Below, piece by piece: positions 17,441 through 28,836 of a stretch of 64,000 nucleotides of DNA. Position numbers and translations under genes: made by a program. The stretch is taken from contig NZ_JACCBN010000001.1 in NCBI RefSeq assembly GCF_013409505.1, forward strand, positions 1,612,001-1,676,000. The letters are read 5' to 3'. A model generated the notes under the pieces. The model was not told where the DNA came from, made no database searches, and was given only the letters and a program-made list of their open reading frames with translations. The stretch's first letter is position 1. The number at the start of each line of letters is the position of its first letter. Source of the stretch: Actinomycetospora corticicola (GTDB lineage Bacteria; Actinomycetota; Actinomycetes; Mycobacteriales; Pseudonocardiaceae).

Positions 17441-18978
17441 CCAGCACCGACAGCCAGGACATCGACGAATTCGGCTACAAACCCAGCCTCGTCCGCTCGC
17501 TCGGCAGCTTCCACACCTTCGCGGCGGGGATCAGCTACATCTCGATCCTCACCGGGACCTTCCAGCTGTTCTACTTCGGCCTGGGCTCCGGGGGACCGGC
17601 GTACTGGTGGTCGTGGCCGATGGTGTTCGTCGGCCAGCTGATGGTGGCGCTGTGCTTCTGCGAGCTCGCGGCACGGTTCCCGGTGGCCGGCTCGATCTAC
17701 AACTGGACCAAGCGGCTCTCCAGCCCGCACACCGCCTGGCTCGCCGGCTGGACCATGCTCACGGCCTCGATCGTCTCGATCGCCGCCGTCGCCCTCGCCC
17801 TGCAGGCCACGCTGCCGGAGCTGTGGTCGGGCTTCCAGTTCATCCCGATGTCCGGGGACGACGACACCGGGGCCCAGGCGCTCAACGGGGTCATCCTCGC
17901 CGCGCTGCTCATCGTGTTCACGACGGCGGTCAACGCGTTCGGCACCAAGCTCATGGCGCAGATCAACGCGGCCGGGGTGTTCATCGAGCTGATCGCCGCC
18001 GTGCTGCTGATCGTCCTGCTGGCCATCAACATCGTGCGCGGCCCGCAGATCGTGTTCGACACCGGTTCGATCGACGCATCGGGCCGGCCGCTGGGCTACG
18101 CCGGCGCGTTCCTCGTCGCGATGTTCGCCTCGCTCTACGTCATGTACGGGTTCGACACCGCGTCCTCGCTCGCCGAGGAGTCCCACGACCCGCGCCGCAA
18201 CGCCCCGAAGGCCATCCTGCGCGCGCTGTTCTTCTCCTTCCTGCTCGGTGGTCTCATCCTGCTGTTCGCGCTGATGTCCGCGCCCGACCTCGCCGACCCG
18301 GCGTTCAGCTCCCTCGGCGGGCTCCAGGCCCTGATCCTGGCGGTGCTCGGTCCCGTCGGCGGGTCGGTCATCCTGGTCGCCGTCGTCATCGCGGTGGTGG
18401 TGTGCGCCCTCGCGGTGCACGCCGCGGCGATCCGGCTGGCGTTCGCGATGAGCCGGGACAACAACCTCCCGGGCGGCACGACGCTCTGCACGATCAGCCC
18501 GCGCTTCGGCACCCCCGTGGTCGCCTCGGTGGCGATCGGCGTCATCGCGATCGTGCTGCTGTTCGTCACGTTCAGCCCGCAGATCTACACCGTGGTCACC
18601 TCGATCGCGATCATCATGATCTACACCGCGTACCTGCTGGTCACGGTGCCGCTGCTGCTCAAGCGGCTCCGCGGGCAGTGGCAGCCGCGGGAGGGCGCCT
18701 TCTCGCTCGGCCGCTGGGGCGTCCCCGTCAACGTGCTCGCCGTGCTCTGGGGCGGCTTCATGACGGTGAACCTCGCCTGGCCGCGCAACGAGGTCTACAA
18801 CGCCACCGAGCCCTTCCACTGGTACCTGCAGTGGGGCGGGGTGCTGCTGCCGGGCGTGATCCTCGGCGTCGGCTTCGCCTACTACTGGACCATCCAGCGT
18901 CACAAGACCGGGGTCGTCGCCGCGCACGCGCGGGAGACCAGCCCGGAGTCCACCACGCCCGTCGTCGGGGAGGCCTGA
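17437..18978 (+). CDS. APC-superfamily amino acid/choline permease
   Basis: This 513-residue membrane protein has about twelve hydrophobic segments and the APC-type first helix region (RSLGSFHTFAAGISYISI) and ELAARFPVAGSIYNWTKR loop. A middle segment reads YGFDTASSLAEESHDPRRNAPK, the family consensus for the helix 6-7 region. It sits between the aldehyde dehydrogenase and choline oxidase genes, with a 4-base overlap before and 4 bases after, so it is probably the uptake system for choline or a related quaternary amine. No BCCT or ABC choline transporter is in the window. The exact substrate is inferred. Its C-terminal TTPVVGEA is encoded by one copy of the CCCGTCGTCGGG motif. Confidence 0.86.
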   Translation: MTSTDSQDIDEFGYKPSLVRSLGSFHTFAAGISYISILTGTFQLFYFGLGSGGPAYWWSWPMVFVGQLMVALCFCELAARFPVAGSIYNWTKRLSSPHTAWLAGWTMLTASIVSIAAVALALQATLPELWSGFQFIPMSGDDDTGAQALNGVILAALLIVFTTAVNAFGTKLMAQINAAGVFIELIAAVLLIVLLAINIVRGPQIVFDTGSIDASGRPLGYAGAFLVAMFASLYVMYGFDTASSLAEESHDPRRNAPKAILRALFFSFLLGGLILLFALMSAPDLADPAFSSLGGLQALILAVLGPVGGSVILVAVVIAVVVCALAVHAAAIRLAFAMSRDNNLPGGTTLCTISPRFGTPVVASVAIGVIAIVLLFVTFSPQIYTVVTSIAIIMIYTAYLLVTVPLLLKRLRGQWQPREGAFSLGRWGVPVNVLAVLWGGFMTVNLAWPRNEVYNATEPFHWYLQWGGVLLPGVILGVGFAYYWTIQRHKTGVVAAHARETSPESTTPVVGEA

Positions 18979-18982
18979 ACCC

Positions 18983-20551
18983 GTGCAGACAGAGTTCGAC
19001 TACGTGATCGTCGGCGGCGGCACCGCCGGGTGTGCCGTGGCCGCGCGGCTCTCCGAGGACGCCGACGTCAGCGTCTGCCTGATCGAGGCGGGCCCGTCCG
19101 ACGTGGGTGACGACGCCATCCTCGACCTCTCCCGCTGGATGGAGCTGCTCGAGTCCGGCTACGACTGGGACTACCCCATCGAGCCGCAGGAGTCGGGCAA
19201 CTCGTGGATGCGCCACGCCCGGGCGAAGGTGCTCGGCGGCTGCTCCTCGCACAACTCCGCGATCGCCTACTGGGCGCCCCGGGAGAACCTCGACGACTGG
19301 GCCGCCGGCGGGGCCACCGGGTGGTCCGCCGACGAGTGCTACCCCTTCTACCGCAAGCTCGAGACCGCCCTGGACGGCCAGGAGCACGCCGAGGCGCCCG
19401 GTCGCGGGACCGACGGGCCCGTGACCATCCGCACCGTCGGCGACCAGGACCCCTGCGGCGAGGCGCTCCTGCAGGCCTGCGAGCAGGTCGGGCTGCCGAC
19501 CACGCCGTTCAACACCGGACGCACCGTGGTCCGGGGGGCCAACTGGTTCCAGGTGAACGCGAACCCCGACGGCACCCGTTCGTCGGCGTCGACGGCCTAC
19601 ATCCACCCGAACCTGGACCGCCCGAACCTCACCGTGCTCACCGGGTACCGGGCGGAGAAGCTGACGACGGACACCTCCGGGGCCCGCCCGCGGGTGACCG
19701 GGGCCCGTCTGCGCACGCCGGACCAGCGCCGCGCGGTCGAGGTGACCGCACGCCGCGAGACGGTGCTCTCGGCCGGGGCGATCGACGGCCCGAAGCTGCT
19801 GATGCTCTCCGGGATCGGGCCGGCCGAGCACCTGCGCGAGGTCGGCATCGAGGTCCTGGTCGACGCGCCCGGCGTGGGCGAGAACCTCCAGGACCACCCG
19901 GAGGGCCTCGTGCAGTGGGAGGCCCTGCAGCCGATGCCCACCGCGTCGACCCAGTGGTGGCAGATCGGCATCTTCGCGGGCTCCGAGGGCCGGACGACCC
20001 CGGACCTGATGTTCCACTACGGCTCGGTGCCCTTCGACCTCAACATCGTCCGCTACGGCTACCCGACCGCAGAGAACACCTTCTGCCTCACCCCGAACGT
20101 CACCGGGGCGCAGTCGAAGGGGACCGTGCGGCTGTCCTCGCGCGACTTCCACGACAAGCCCAAGGTCGACCCGCGCTACTTCACCCACGAGCACGACCGC
20201 GAGGTGATGATCCGGGGCATCCGGGTTGCGCGGGAGATCGCGGCCGCGCCGGCCCTGAAGGAGTGGGTGGGCAAGGAGCTCGCGCCGGGGGAGCAGGACT
20301 CGACCGACGAGGAACTCTTCGAGTACATCCGCAAGACCCACAACACCGTCTACCACCCCTCCTGCACCGTGAAGATGGGCGCCGAGGACGACCGGATGGC
20401 GCCGGTGACCCCGACGCTGCAGGTCAAGGGCGTCGACGGGCTGCGCGTCGCGGACGGTTCGGTGATGCCGGACCTCATCACCGTCAACCCCTGCATCACC
20501 ACGATGATGATCGGCGAGCGGTGCGCCGACTTCATCCGCCGCGGGGTCTGA
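18983..20551 (+). CDS. codA: choline oxidase
   Basis: This 522-residue GMC-family flavoprotein strongly resembles Arthrobacter globiformis choline oxidase, which turns choline into betaine aldehyde and glycine betaine with O2 and releases H2O2. Shared stretches recalled from that protein include RWMELLESGYDWDYPIEPQE, GGCSSHNS (His90 here corresponds to the histidine that carries covalent FAD), MFHYGSVPFDLN and the active-site THNTVYHP. The N-terminal GGGTAGCAVAARLSEDADVS is the FAD-binding motif. Usual choline dehydrogenases (BetA) are less similar. The GTG start lies four bases after the permease stop. It completes a cassette for osmoprotectant synthesis. Confidence 0.88.
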   Translation: MQTEFDYVIVGGGTAGCAVAARLSEDADVSVCLIEAGPSDVGDDAILDLSRWMELLESGYDWDYPIEPQESGNSWMRHARAKVLGGCSSHNSAIAYWAPRENLDDWAAGGATGWSADECYPFYRKLETALDGQEHAEAPGRGTDGPVTIRTVGDQDPCGEALLQACEQVGLPTTPFNTGRTVVRGANWFQVNANPDGTRSSASTAYIHPNLDRPNLTVLTGYRAEKLTTDTSGARPRVTGARLRTPDQRRAVEVTARRETVLSAGAIDGPKLLMLSGIGPAEHLREVGIEVLVDAPGVGENLQDHPEGLVQWEALQPMPTASTQWWQIGIFAGSEGRTTPDLMFHYGSVPFDLNIVRYGYPTAENTFCLTPNVTGAQSKGTVRLSSRDFHDKPKVDPRYFTHEHDREVMIRGIRVAREIAAAPALKEWVGKELAPGEQDSTDEELFEYIRKTHNTVYHPSCTVKMGAEDDRMAPVTPTLQVKGVDGLRVADGSVMPDLITVNPCITTMMIGERCADFIRRGV

Positions 20552-20978
20552 CCGCACGGTCCCGGCCGGACCCTGGTGCGCGGCGCCGTCGAAGCGCCGC
20601 GCCCCGGGGGCCGGGTCGCCGAGGAGCGGGAGCGCCTCGCCGAGGACCTCGACCGGCCGGTCGAGGAGTCGGCGGACCTGCTCGGGCGTCGCGCCCGTGA
20701 CCACGAGCCGCACCTCCACCGGCGCGGGCGCCTCTGCCGCGGCGTCCAGCTCGGCCGCCAGCCACGGCTCCTCGCACAACGCGCTCCACGCAGCGGCCGA
20801 CAGCACCTGCGCCGCCCGGTCGTAGGCCACCTCCACGAGGTCCTGCCTCGAGGCGGTCCGCGCGACGTGCATCGACAGGCGCTCGGACCTCGGCCGTCGC
20901 TCGGCCGTCCGCGGCGAACACCCGCAGCATCGACCCGACGATCACCGACCGGGCCTCGTCGAACACCAGTTCGTCCAT
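20532..20978 (-). pseudogene. probable frameshifted gene, unknown product
   Basis: A plausible start (MDELVFDEARSVIVGSMLRV from 20978) runs in one frame for about 25-30 codons and then degenerates into arginine/glycine-rich sequence. From about 20900 a second frame gives ordinary-looking protein with good codon bias (ERLSMHVARTASRQDLVEVA, later EVRLVVTGATPEQVRRLLDR) down to about 20560. The switch falls at a near-perfect 11-base tandem duplication (20888-20909), although removing one copy does not by itself restore the frame. The second frame has no stop before entering the antisense of choline oxidase, so the 3' end may also be damaged. No family was recognised. A sequencing error is an alternative. 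Confidence 0.4.
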
Positions 20979-21017
20979 GCCGGCAGGCTAGCGCCGACCC
21001 CCGACGGTCACGCCCGG

Positions 21018-21464
21018 TCAGCAGCTCCGGGTCGCTCCGGTCACCGGCGGCATTCCGCCCGGCGGCGCCGCCACGTCGCCCACCCCGCCGCCGGAGACGA
21101 CGGTGACCGGACCACCCGTCGTCGCGACCACCAGCGAGTCCACGTCCGGGTCCCGGAAACGGGCGTCGAGCCAGCTCACCCGCACCGTCCGCGCTCCCGT
21201 CCAGGTGACCGCCACCCCGGCGGCCGAGTCCGAGCGGGTCGCGCCCACCACCCGCAGGACGGGCTCGCCGGAGACCGCGCAGCCGGGGGCGGTGAACCCC
21301 AGCGTGTAGCCGAACGGGCTCCCGGACCCCGCGGAACTCTGCATCACGACGGCGTCGACCGTCCTGTCCGGTGAGGGCGCACGCACGACCTCGATGCGCT
21401 CGACGTCCGGGGCGCACGCGGTCAGTGCCACGAGCAGCAGCACCGCCGGCAGCAGACGCCTCAT
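21018..21464 (-). CDS. secreted lipoprotein, unknown function
   Basis: This 148-residue protein has a short signal peptide and lipobox (LLLVALTAC, Cys about residue 17). The mature part is rich in valine and small residues, with CAVSGEPVLRVVG in the middle and a C-terminal cysteine (TGATRSC), suggesting a disulfide-stabilised beta domain. It is divergent from a siderophore-interacting protein gene, and an IdeR/DtxR-type box lies seven bases upstream of its ATG, so it may be iron-regulated and face the outside. No ligand-binding family was recognised. Confidence 0.72.
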   Translation of the reverse strand: MRRLLPAVLLLVALTACAPDVERIEVVRAPSPDRTVDAVVMQSSAGSGSPFGYTLGFTAPGCAVSGEPVLRVVGATRSDSAAGVAVTWTGARTVRVSWLDARFRDPDVDSLVVATTGGPVTVVSGGGVGDVAAPPGGMPPVTGATRSC

Positions 21465-21470
21465 GGCCGG

Positions 21471-21489
21471 TTAGGTTAGCCTCACCTGC
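21471..21489. promoter_or_regulatory. IdeR/DtxR iron box
   Basis: TTAGGTTAGCCTCACCTGC matches the actinobacterial IdeR/DtxR consensus TTAGGTTAGSCTAACCTAA at 16 of 19 positions. It lies between the divergent lipoprotein gene (start 21464) and the siderophore-interacting protein gene (start 21508) and could cover both promoters. With iron, the metal-bound repressor would block both; under iron limitation both would be made. Confidence 0.78.
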
Positions 21490-21507
21490 CGACAGGAGGA
21501 GAGTGCG

Positions 21508-22359
21508 ATGACCACCGAGGCCACCCGGACCGGCACCCCGTACGCGCTCCGGCACGCCGAGGTGCTCGACAGCCGACGGATCACCCCCGGGGTGGTGCGG
21601 GTGACGCTCGGCGGCCCCGACCTCACCGACCTGCCCCACGCCGCCCCGGACGGCTACCTCAAGCTGTTCTTCCCGCTCACCCGCGGGGGGGTCCCGACCC
21701 TCCCGGAGGTCCCCGCGGACGGCGACATCGGACGCTGGTACCGCTCCTACCTCGCGATGCCCGACGGCGAGCGCCCCCCGATGCGGACCTACACCCTGCG
21801 CCGCCGGCGCGACCACCCCGGCGGCGTCGAGATCGACGTCGACCTGGTCCTGCACGGGGACGGCCCCGGCTCGTCGTGGGCCCGCGACGCGGCCGCCGGC
21901 GACCGGGTCGCCTTCACCGGCCCCTACGGCCTGTACTCGCCCCGATCCGAGCACGACGCGGTCCTCCTCGTCGGCGACGAGACCGCCGTGCCTGCCATGG
22001 GCGCCATCGTCGAGTCGCTGCCCGCGGGCACCCGGGCCGAGGTGGTCGCGGCGGTGTCCTCGGGCGCGGAGGCCCGGAGCTTCACGACGGCGGGGGAGGT
22101 CGGGGTGAGCTGGGTACACGGCGGGGCGACGCTGCTCGACGTCGTCACCCAGACCGACCTGCCCGGCGACCGGCCGTACGTCTGGCTCGCGGGCGAGGCC
22201 GGCACGGTGCGCGACCTGCGCCGCCACCTCACCCGCGAGCGCGGCGTCGACCGCCGGGACATCCAGTTCTGCGGGTACTGGCGGCGCGGCAGGAGCGAGG
22301 AGCAGGCCGCCGCGGAGGCGATGGCCGCCGCGGAGCGGGGCGAGGAACCGGCCGAGTGA
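21508..22359 (+). CDS. siderophore-interacting protein (flavin ferric-siderophore reductase)
   Basis: This 283-residue cytoplasmic protein belongs to the SIP/ViuB group of NAD(P)H:flavin oxidoreductases, which release iron from ferric siderophores by reduction. The FAD-binding part includes RTYTLRRRR and VDLVLHGDGPGSSWA with PGDR-like AAGDRVAFTGP. The nucleotide domain contains LLVGDETAVPAMGAIVESLP, and the C-terminal signature is QFCGYWRRGRSEEQA. It has an ATG start with AGGAGG upstream and an IdeR box in the promoter. No siderophore uptake or synthesis gene is beside it in this window. Confidence 0.9.
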   Translation: MTTEATRTGTPYALRHAEVLDSRRITPGVVRVTLGGPDLTDLPHAAPDGYLKLFFPLTRGGVPTLPEVPADGDIGRWYRSYLAMPDGERPPMRTYTLRRRRDHPGGVEIDVDLVLHGDGPGSSWARDAAAGDRVAFTGPYGLYSPRSEHDAVLLVGDETAVPAMGAIVESLPAGTRAEVVAAVSSGAEARSFTTAGEVGVSWVHGGATLLDVVTQTDLPGDRPYVWLAGEAGTVRDLRRHLTRERGVDRRDIQFCGYWRRGRSEEQAAAEAMAAAERGEEPAE

Positions 22360-22372
22360 GGGCCGTGTCAAG

Positions 22373-23095
22373 GTGAGCCCCGTGCGCGAGCTGCTCTGGT
22401 CGACCTTCCTGCCCTGGGCCCGGATCCCCGGCACGCCGTCGTACCGCCCGGTCGAGGCCCCTGCCGACCTGCCCGGATACCGCCCGTACACCGAGGACCA
22501 CGAGTTCCCCGGCGCCACGATCGACGACACCCGGTCCCGTCGGGTGTACCACCGCCTCCTCGCCGCCGAGCCGGCCCGGGTCGCCGAGGCGGCCGCGCTG
22601 CTCGACCGGCTCGGCCTCGGGCACGGTCCCGACGACGAGGCCTGGCGCGCCGTGGGGGAGTGGTTCGCGGCCCGGCCGGTCGACGACGCGACCCCGTCGC
22701 TGGCCCTCGACCTCGGGCTGCTGCTCGGCCGCCGCGTGATCGAGACGCGCGACGACGCGCGCTGGGAGGCGGACGCCGACAGCGTGCAGGCCTACCCGCA
22801 GGTGGTGCTCGGCCCGACCGCAACCGTGATCGCCCTCCCGCTGCAGGCCGTCGAGTCCCACGCCGACCTCGGCGATGTCCTGACGACCGGACTGGAGACC
22901 ACCGAGCCCGATTCTGCGACGGAGTTCCTGGCCCACCTCGAGCATGTCCTCTCCGAGCAGGAGACGCCGCCGACCGACGAGGAGATCGGCTGGCTGCTCG
23001 CCGAGTACGGGCTCGAGGAGCTGCCCGACGAGGCGCGGGAGCGGCTCGAGGGCCACCCGACCCGCACCGACCCGGCGTCGGGAACGGCCTCCTAG
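22373..23095 (+). CDS. conserved hypothetical protein
   Basis: This 240-residue soluble acidic protein begins MSPVRELLWSTFLPWARIPG and was not matched to a family. It contains DDTRSRRVYHRLLAAEPARV, LDLGLLLGRRVIETRDDARW and an acidic C-terminal region (PPTDEEIGWLLAEYGLEELP). There is no signal peptide, membrane segment or cysteine-rich motif. It starts 13 bases after the siderophore-interacting protein gene, so it is likely co-transcribed. A GTG nine bases later is an equally possible start. A strong hairpin follows its stop. Confidence 0.6.
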   Translation: MSPVRELLWSTFLPWARIPGTPSYRPVEAPADLPGYRPYTEDHEFPGATIDDTRSRRVYHRLLAAEPARVAEAAALLDRLGLGHGPDDEAWRAVGEWFAARPVDDATPSLALDLGLLLGRRVIETRDDARWEADADSVQAYPQVVLGPTATVIALPLQAVESHADLGDVLTTGLETTEPDSATEFLAHLEHVLSEQETPPTDEEIGWLLAEYGLEELPDEARERLEGHPTRTDPASGTAS

Positions 23096-23114
23096 ACCCC
23101 CTGCAGACGACGGA

Positions 23115-23145
23115 GGGCGGTGCCCCTCGTCGAGGAGCACCGCCC
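23115..23145. terminator. bidirectional terminator hairpin
   Basis: GGGCGGTGC (23115-23123) pairs perfectly with GCACCGCCC (23137-23145), and the loop contains a further CCTCG/CGAGG pairing. It lies between the convergent hypothetical gene (stop 23095) and the aconitase gene (stop 23163). There is no U-tract, as is common in actinomycetes. Confidence 0.7.
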
Positions 23146-23162
23146 TGGGGGACCGTCAGGTC

Positions 23163-25988
<2,826 letters not shown>

Positions 25989-26342
25989 GCGTCTCCTCCT
26001 CGTTCCCGAGGGCCCGTGGTGGGAGCCCGTCGGTGCTGGCTGCTCTCGCGGCCGGTCTGCGGATGTGGTGCCCGGCGCCGCGCCCGGTCAGTCCTGGTCG
26101 ATGCAGGTGGGCGGCCGCTCGGAAGGGCCGCACGGCGCCCGCTCGCGGGGAGTCTGTCGCACGCCCCCTCCACGGCGCACCCGCACCCCCGGACCTGCTG
26201 CAACCAGGTTACGACGATCACGTCGGACGGGCCGGACACCGTCGGGTGCCCTCCGACACGCCCACGGGCGCGTGGTGGCGCCGCGCCGGGACCGCGGGCT
26301 GGTCCACTACCGCCGCCGAGGGGCGAGGACGGGGGTGGACCG
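25989..26342. other. 354-base divergent intergenic region
   Basis: This gap separates acnA from the NlpC/P60 gene and must hold both promoters. It was inspected for a small gene like mycobacterial Rv1476 and for a cyclic-di-AMP (ydaO-type) riboswitch, because such leaders precede NlpC/P60 genes in some actinobacteria. Neither could be recognised. Nothing else is claimed. Confidence 0.4.
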
Positions 26343-27668
26343 GTGGTGCGAGCGCTCGTCGTGACGGGCGTCCTCCTGCTCGCGCTCGCCACTCCGGCCG
26401 CCGCGCAGATCGCCCCGCCACCGCCCGGGGATCCCGGCGGGCCGGCGGCGGAGGTCGGTCGGCTGGTCGGGCAGCTCTCCACCCTGCAGACGCAGCTCGA
26501 CGACCTGGCCACGGCCGCCGGGCACCGCCGCGAGCTCGCGAACCGTGCGGTGGCCGACGAGACCGCCGCGCAAGCCCGGGTGGCGTCGACACGCGCCGAT
26601 GCATCGGCCGCGCGGCAGGACGCCGACCGGATCGCGGGCGAGGCCGAGCAGGCCCGCGCGCGGGTCGACGCGTGGGTCGCCGCCCAGTTCCAGCAGGCCG
26701 ACTCCTCGAGCATCGTCGCCGCGCTGGCCGGGACGAACGGCCCGAACGACGTCGCGGAGCGCCTGCAGCTGCAGGGCCTGGTCTCCGACGAGCAGACCGC
26801 GGCCCTCGACGGCTACGAGCGGATGCGGGTCGACGCCGCGAACGCCGACTCCCGGGCGCGGAAGGCGGCGGGCGACGCCCGGGCCGCGGCCGACACCGCG
26901 CGGGACGCCGCGACCACCGCCCGCGACCAGCTGGCGGCCGCCCAGTCCGCGGTCGCGGCGCAGCAACAGCGCATCACCGCCGTCACCGCACAGCGCGCGG
27001 CCGCCCAGGCCCGGCTCGCCACCCTCGAGGCCTCCGACGCCGCCCTGGCCGCCCAGCGGCGGCGGGCCGAGGCGGCACAGACCGCCCGCGAGCAGGCGCA
27101 GAGCGCCGACGACGCCGCACGACGGGCCGCCGCCGTGGCGCGGCTCGCCCGTGTCGCCCCGAAGCCCGCCGTGACCACGCCGGACCCGGACCCGCCGTCG
27201 GGAAGTCCGGGGACACCGACGACGACCTCACCGCCCGCCCCCGCCGATCCGGTGGAGATCGTCATCGACCGGGCTCTGTCCGAGCTCGGCACCACCTACG
27301 CGTGGGGCGGCGGGAACGGCGACGGACCGACGCGGGGGATTCGCGACGGCGGGGTCGCGGACGCCTTCGGGGACTTCGACAAGGTCGGCTTCGACTGCTC
27401 GGGGCTGATGGTCTACGCCTTCGCCGGCGTCGGGAAGGCGCTGCCGCACTACTCGGGGTACCAGGCCGACGCCGGGCCGAAGTTCCCGCTCGACCAGCGC
27501 CGGCCCGGGGACATGCTGTTCTGGGCCGACGGCGACGGCATCCACCACGTGGCGCTCTACCTCGGGGACGACCGGATGGTCGAGGCGCCGGAGTCGGGGA
27601 AGGTCGTGCGGGTGGTCCCCGTCCGCTTCGACGACGAGATCGTCCCGACGGTGACCCGCCTGCTGTAG
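26343..27668 (+). CDS. NlpC/P60 peptidoglycan hydrolase with coiled coil (RipA-like)
   Basis: This 441-residue secreted protein has a signal peptide (VVRALVVTGVLLLALATPA, then AAAQ), a long alanine/arginine/glutamine-rich coiled coil (about residues 35-270), a proline/threonine linker and a C-terminal NlpC/P60 domain from about residue 300. The catalytic cysteine is in FDCSGLMVYAF and the histidine in GIHHVALYLG. It should cleave D-glutamyl-diaminopimelate stem peptide bonds at septation, as RipA does, with the coiled coil acting as a restraint or FtsX/SteA-type docking arm. Only one such gene is here, whereas Mycobacterium has ripA and ripB in tandem. Two adjacent GTG codons at 26343 and 26346 are possible starts. 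Confidence 0.88.
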   Translation: MVRALVVTGVLLLALATPAAAQIAPPPPGDPGGPAAEVGRLVGQLSTLQTQLDDLATAAGHRRELANRAVADETAAQARVASTRADASAARQDADRIAGEAEQARARVDAWVAAQFQQADSSSIVAALAGTNGPNDVAERLQLQGLVSDEQTAALDGYERMRVDAANADSRARKAAGDARAAADTARDAATTARDQLAAAQSAVAAQQQRITAVTAQRAAAQARLATLEASDAALAAQRRRAEAAQTAREQAQSADDAARRAAAVARLARVAPKPAVTTPDPDPPSGSPGTPTTTSPPAPADPVEIVIDRALSELGTTYAWGGGNGDGPTRGIRDGGVADAFGDFDKVGFDCSGLMVYAFAGVGKALPHYSGYQADAGPKFPLDQRRPGDMLFWADGDGIHHVALYLGDDRMVEAPESGKVVRVVPVRFDDEIVPTVTRLL

Positions 27669-27714
27669 CGACCTCACCTCACGTTGTCGGTGGGGATGGG
27701 TACCGTCACGCCCG

Positions 27715-28836
27715 ATGTCCGACGAGGGAGAAGTTGTGTCTGCTGCTGACGGTCCCGCGACGCCCGCGCACGACGCCGCGCAGCTCGAGCGCCTGGTGGT
27801 GGAGGTCAAGCGGGTGATCGTCGGCCAGGACCGCCTGGTCGAGCGGATGCTCGTCGGTCTCCTCGCGAAGGGGCACCTGCTGCTCGAGGGTGTGCCGGGC
27901 GTGGCGAAGACGCTCGCGGTGGAGACGTTCGCGACGGTGGTGGGCGGGTCGTTCGCCCGCATCCAGTTCACGCCGGACCTCGTGCCTTCGGACATCCTCG
28001 GCACCCGCATCTACCGGCAGGGCCGGGAGGCGTTCGACGTCGAGCTCGGTCCCGTGGTGTCGAACTTCGTCCTCGCCGACGAGATCAACCGCGCCCCCGC
28101 GAAGGTGCAGTCGGCGATGCTCGAGGTGATGGCCGAGCGGAAGGTGTCGATCGGCGGGGTCAGCCACCCGATGCCCGACCCGTTCCTCGTGCTCGCCACG
28201 CAGAACCCGATCGAGAACGAGGGCGTCTACCCGCTGCCGGAGGCCCAGCGCGACCGGTTCCTGTTCAAGATCCTCGTCGAGTACCCCACCGCCGAGGAGG
28301 AGCGCGAGATCGTCTACCGGATGGGCGTCCGCGCGCCGCAGCCGCACACGGTGCTCGACCCGGCGGAGCTGCGCCGCCTGCAGGACGTCGCCGCCCAGGT
28401 CTTCGTGCACCACGCGCTGGTCGACTACGTCGTGCGTCTCGTGGTCGCCACCCGCTCGCCCGCGGAGCACGGCATGTCCGACGTCGCCGGGTGGGTCGCC
28501 TACGGCGCGTCCCCGCGTGCGTCGCTCGGCATCATCTCCGCCTCCCGCGCGCTCGCCCTGGTCCGCGGGCGGGACTACGTGCTGCCGCAGGACGTCGTCG
28601 ACATCGCGCCGGACGTGCTGCGCCACCGGCTCGTGCTGTCCTACGACGCCCTCGCCGACGGCGTCCCGGTCGACCACGTGGTCACCCGGCTCCTGCAGAC
28701 CGTGCCGCTGCCGCAGGTCAGCGCCCGGCCGGTGGCGGTCACCGGTCCGGCGTCGCAGGCGCCGCAGCACGGCTCGGCACCCGGCCCGCAGCAGGGCCAG
28801 CAGTACGGCGGGCCGCAGGCGGCGGCCGGATCGTGA
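27715..28836 (+). CDS. moxR1: MoxR-family AAA+ ATPase (moxR1-like)
   Basis: This 373-residue AAA+ protein has Walker A GVPGVAKT, Walker B LADEINRAPAKVQ, sensor 1 ATQNPIE and the family block YPLPEAQRDRFLFK. The C-terminal 35 residues form a glutamine/glycine/proline tail. MoxR proteins act with VWA-domain partners as chaperones or assembly factors; here a DUF58 and a VWA protein follow directly. The order NlpC/P60-moxR1-DUF58-VWA matches Mycobacterium Rv1477-Rv1481. The stop overlaps the DUF58 start (GTGA). Confidence 0.92.
   Translation: MSDEGEVVSAADGPATPAHDAAQLERLVVEVKRVIVGQDRLVERMLVGLLAKGHLLLEGVPGVAKTLAVETFATVVGGSFARIQFTPDLVPSDILGTRIYRQGREAFDVELGPVVSNFVLADEINRAPAKVQSAMLEVMAERKVSIGGVSHPMPDPFLVLATQNPIENEGVYPLPEAQRDRFLFKILVEYPTAEEEREIVYRMGVRAPQPHTVLDPAELRRLQDVAAQVFVHHALVDYVVRLVVATRSPAEHGMSDVAGWVAYGASPRASLGIISASRALALVRGRDYVLPQDVVDIAPDVLRHRLVLSYDALADGVPVDHVVTRLLQTVPLPQVSARPVAVTGPASQAPQHGSAPGPQQGQQYGGPQAAAGS

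Noticed and set aside
18983-20551. A cysteine follows the conserved Asn-Pro near the choline oxidase C-terminus where Arthrobacter has a second asparagine.
   Set aside because: The catalytic asparagine appears to be the one before the proline, which is kept, so a catalytic change cannot be claimed.
18758-20872. A 704-codon open frame antisense to choline oxidase.
   Set aside because: Most of it mirrors the reading frame of choline oxidase. Only the first part, beyond the oxidase stop, looks protein-like and is treated as a damaged gene.
20888-20909. The 11-base tandem duplication as the single cause of the frameshift.
   Set aside because: Removing one copy gives the third frame, not the protein-like one.
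25989-26342. Cyclic-di-AMP riboswitch ahead of the NlpC/P60 gene.
   Set aside because: Expected from actinobacterial examples, but the conserved loop sequences could not be found by eye.
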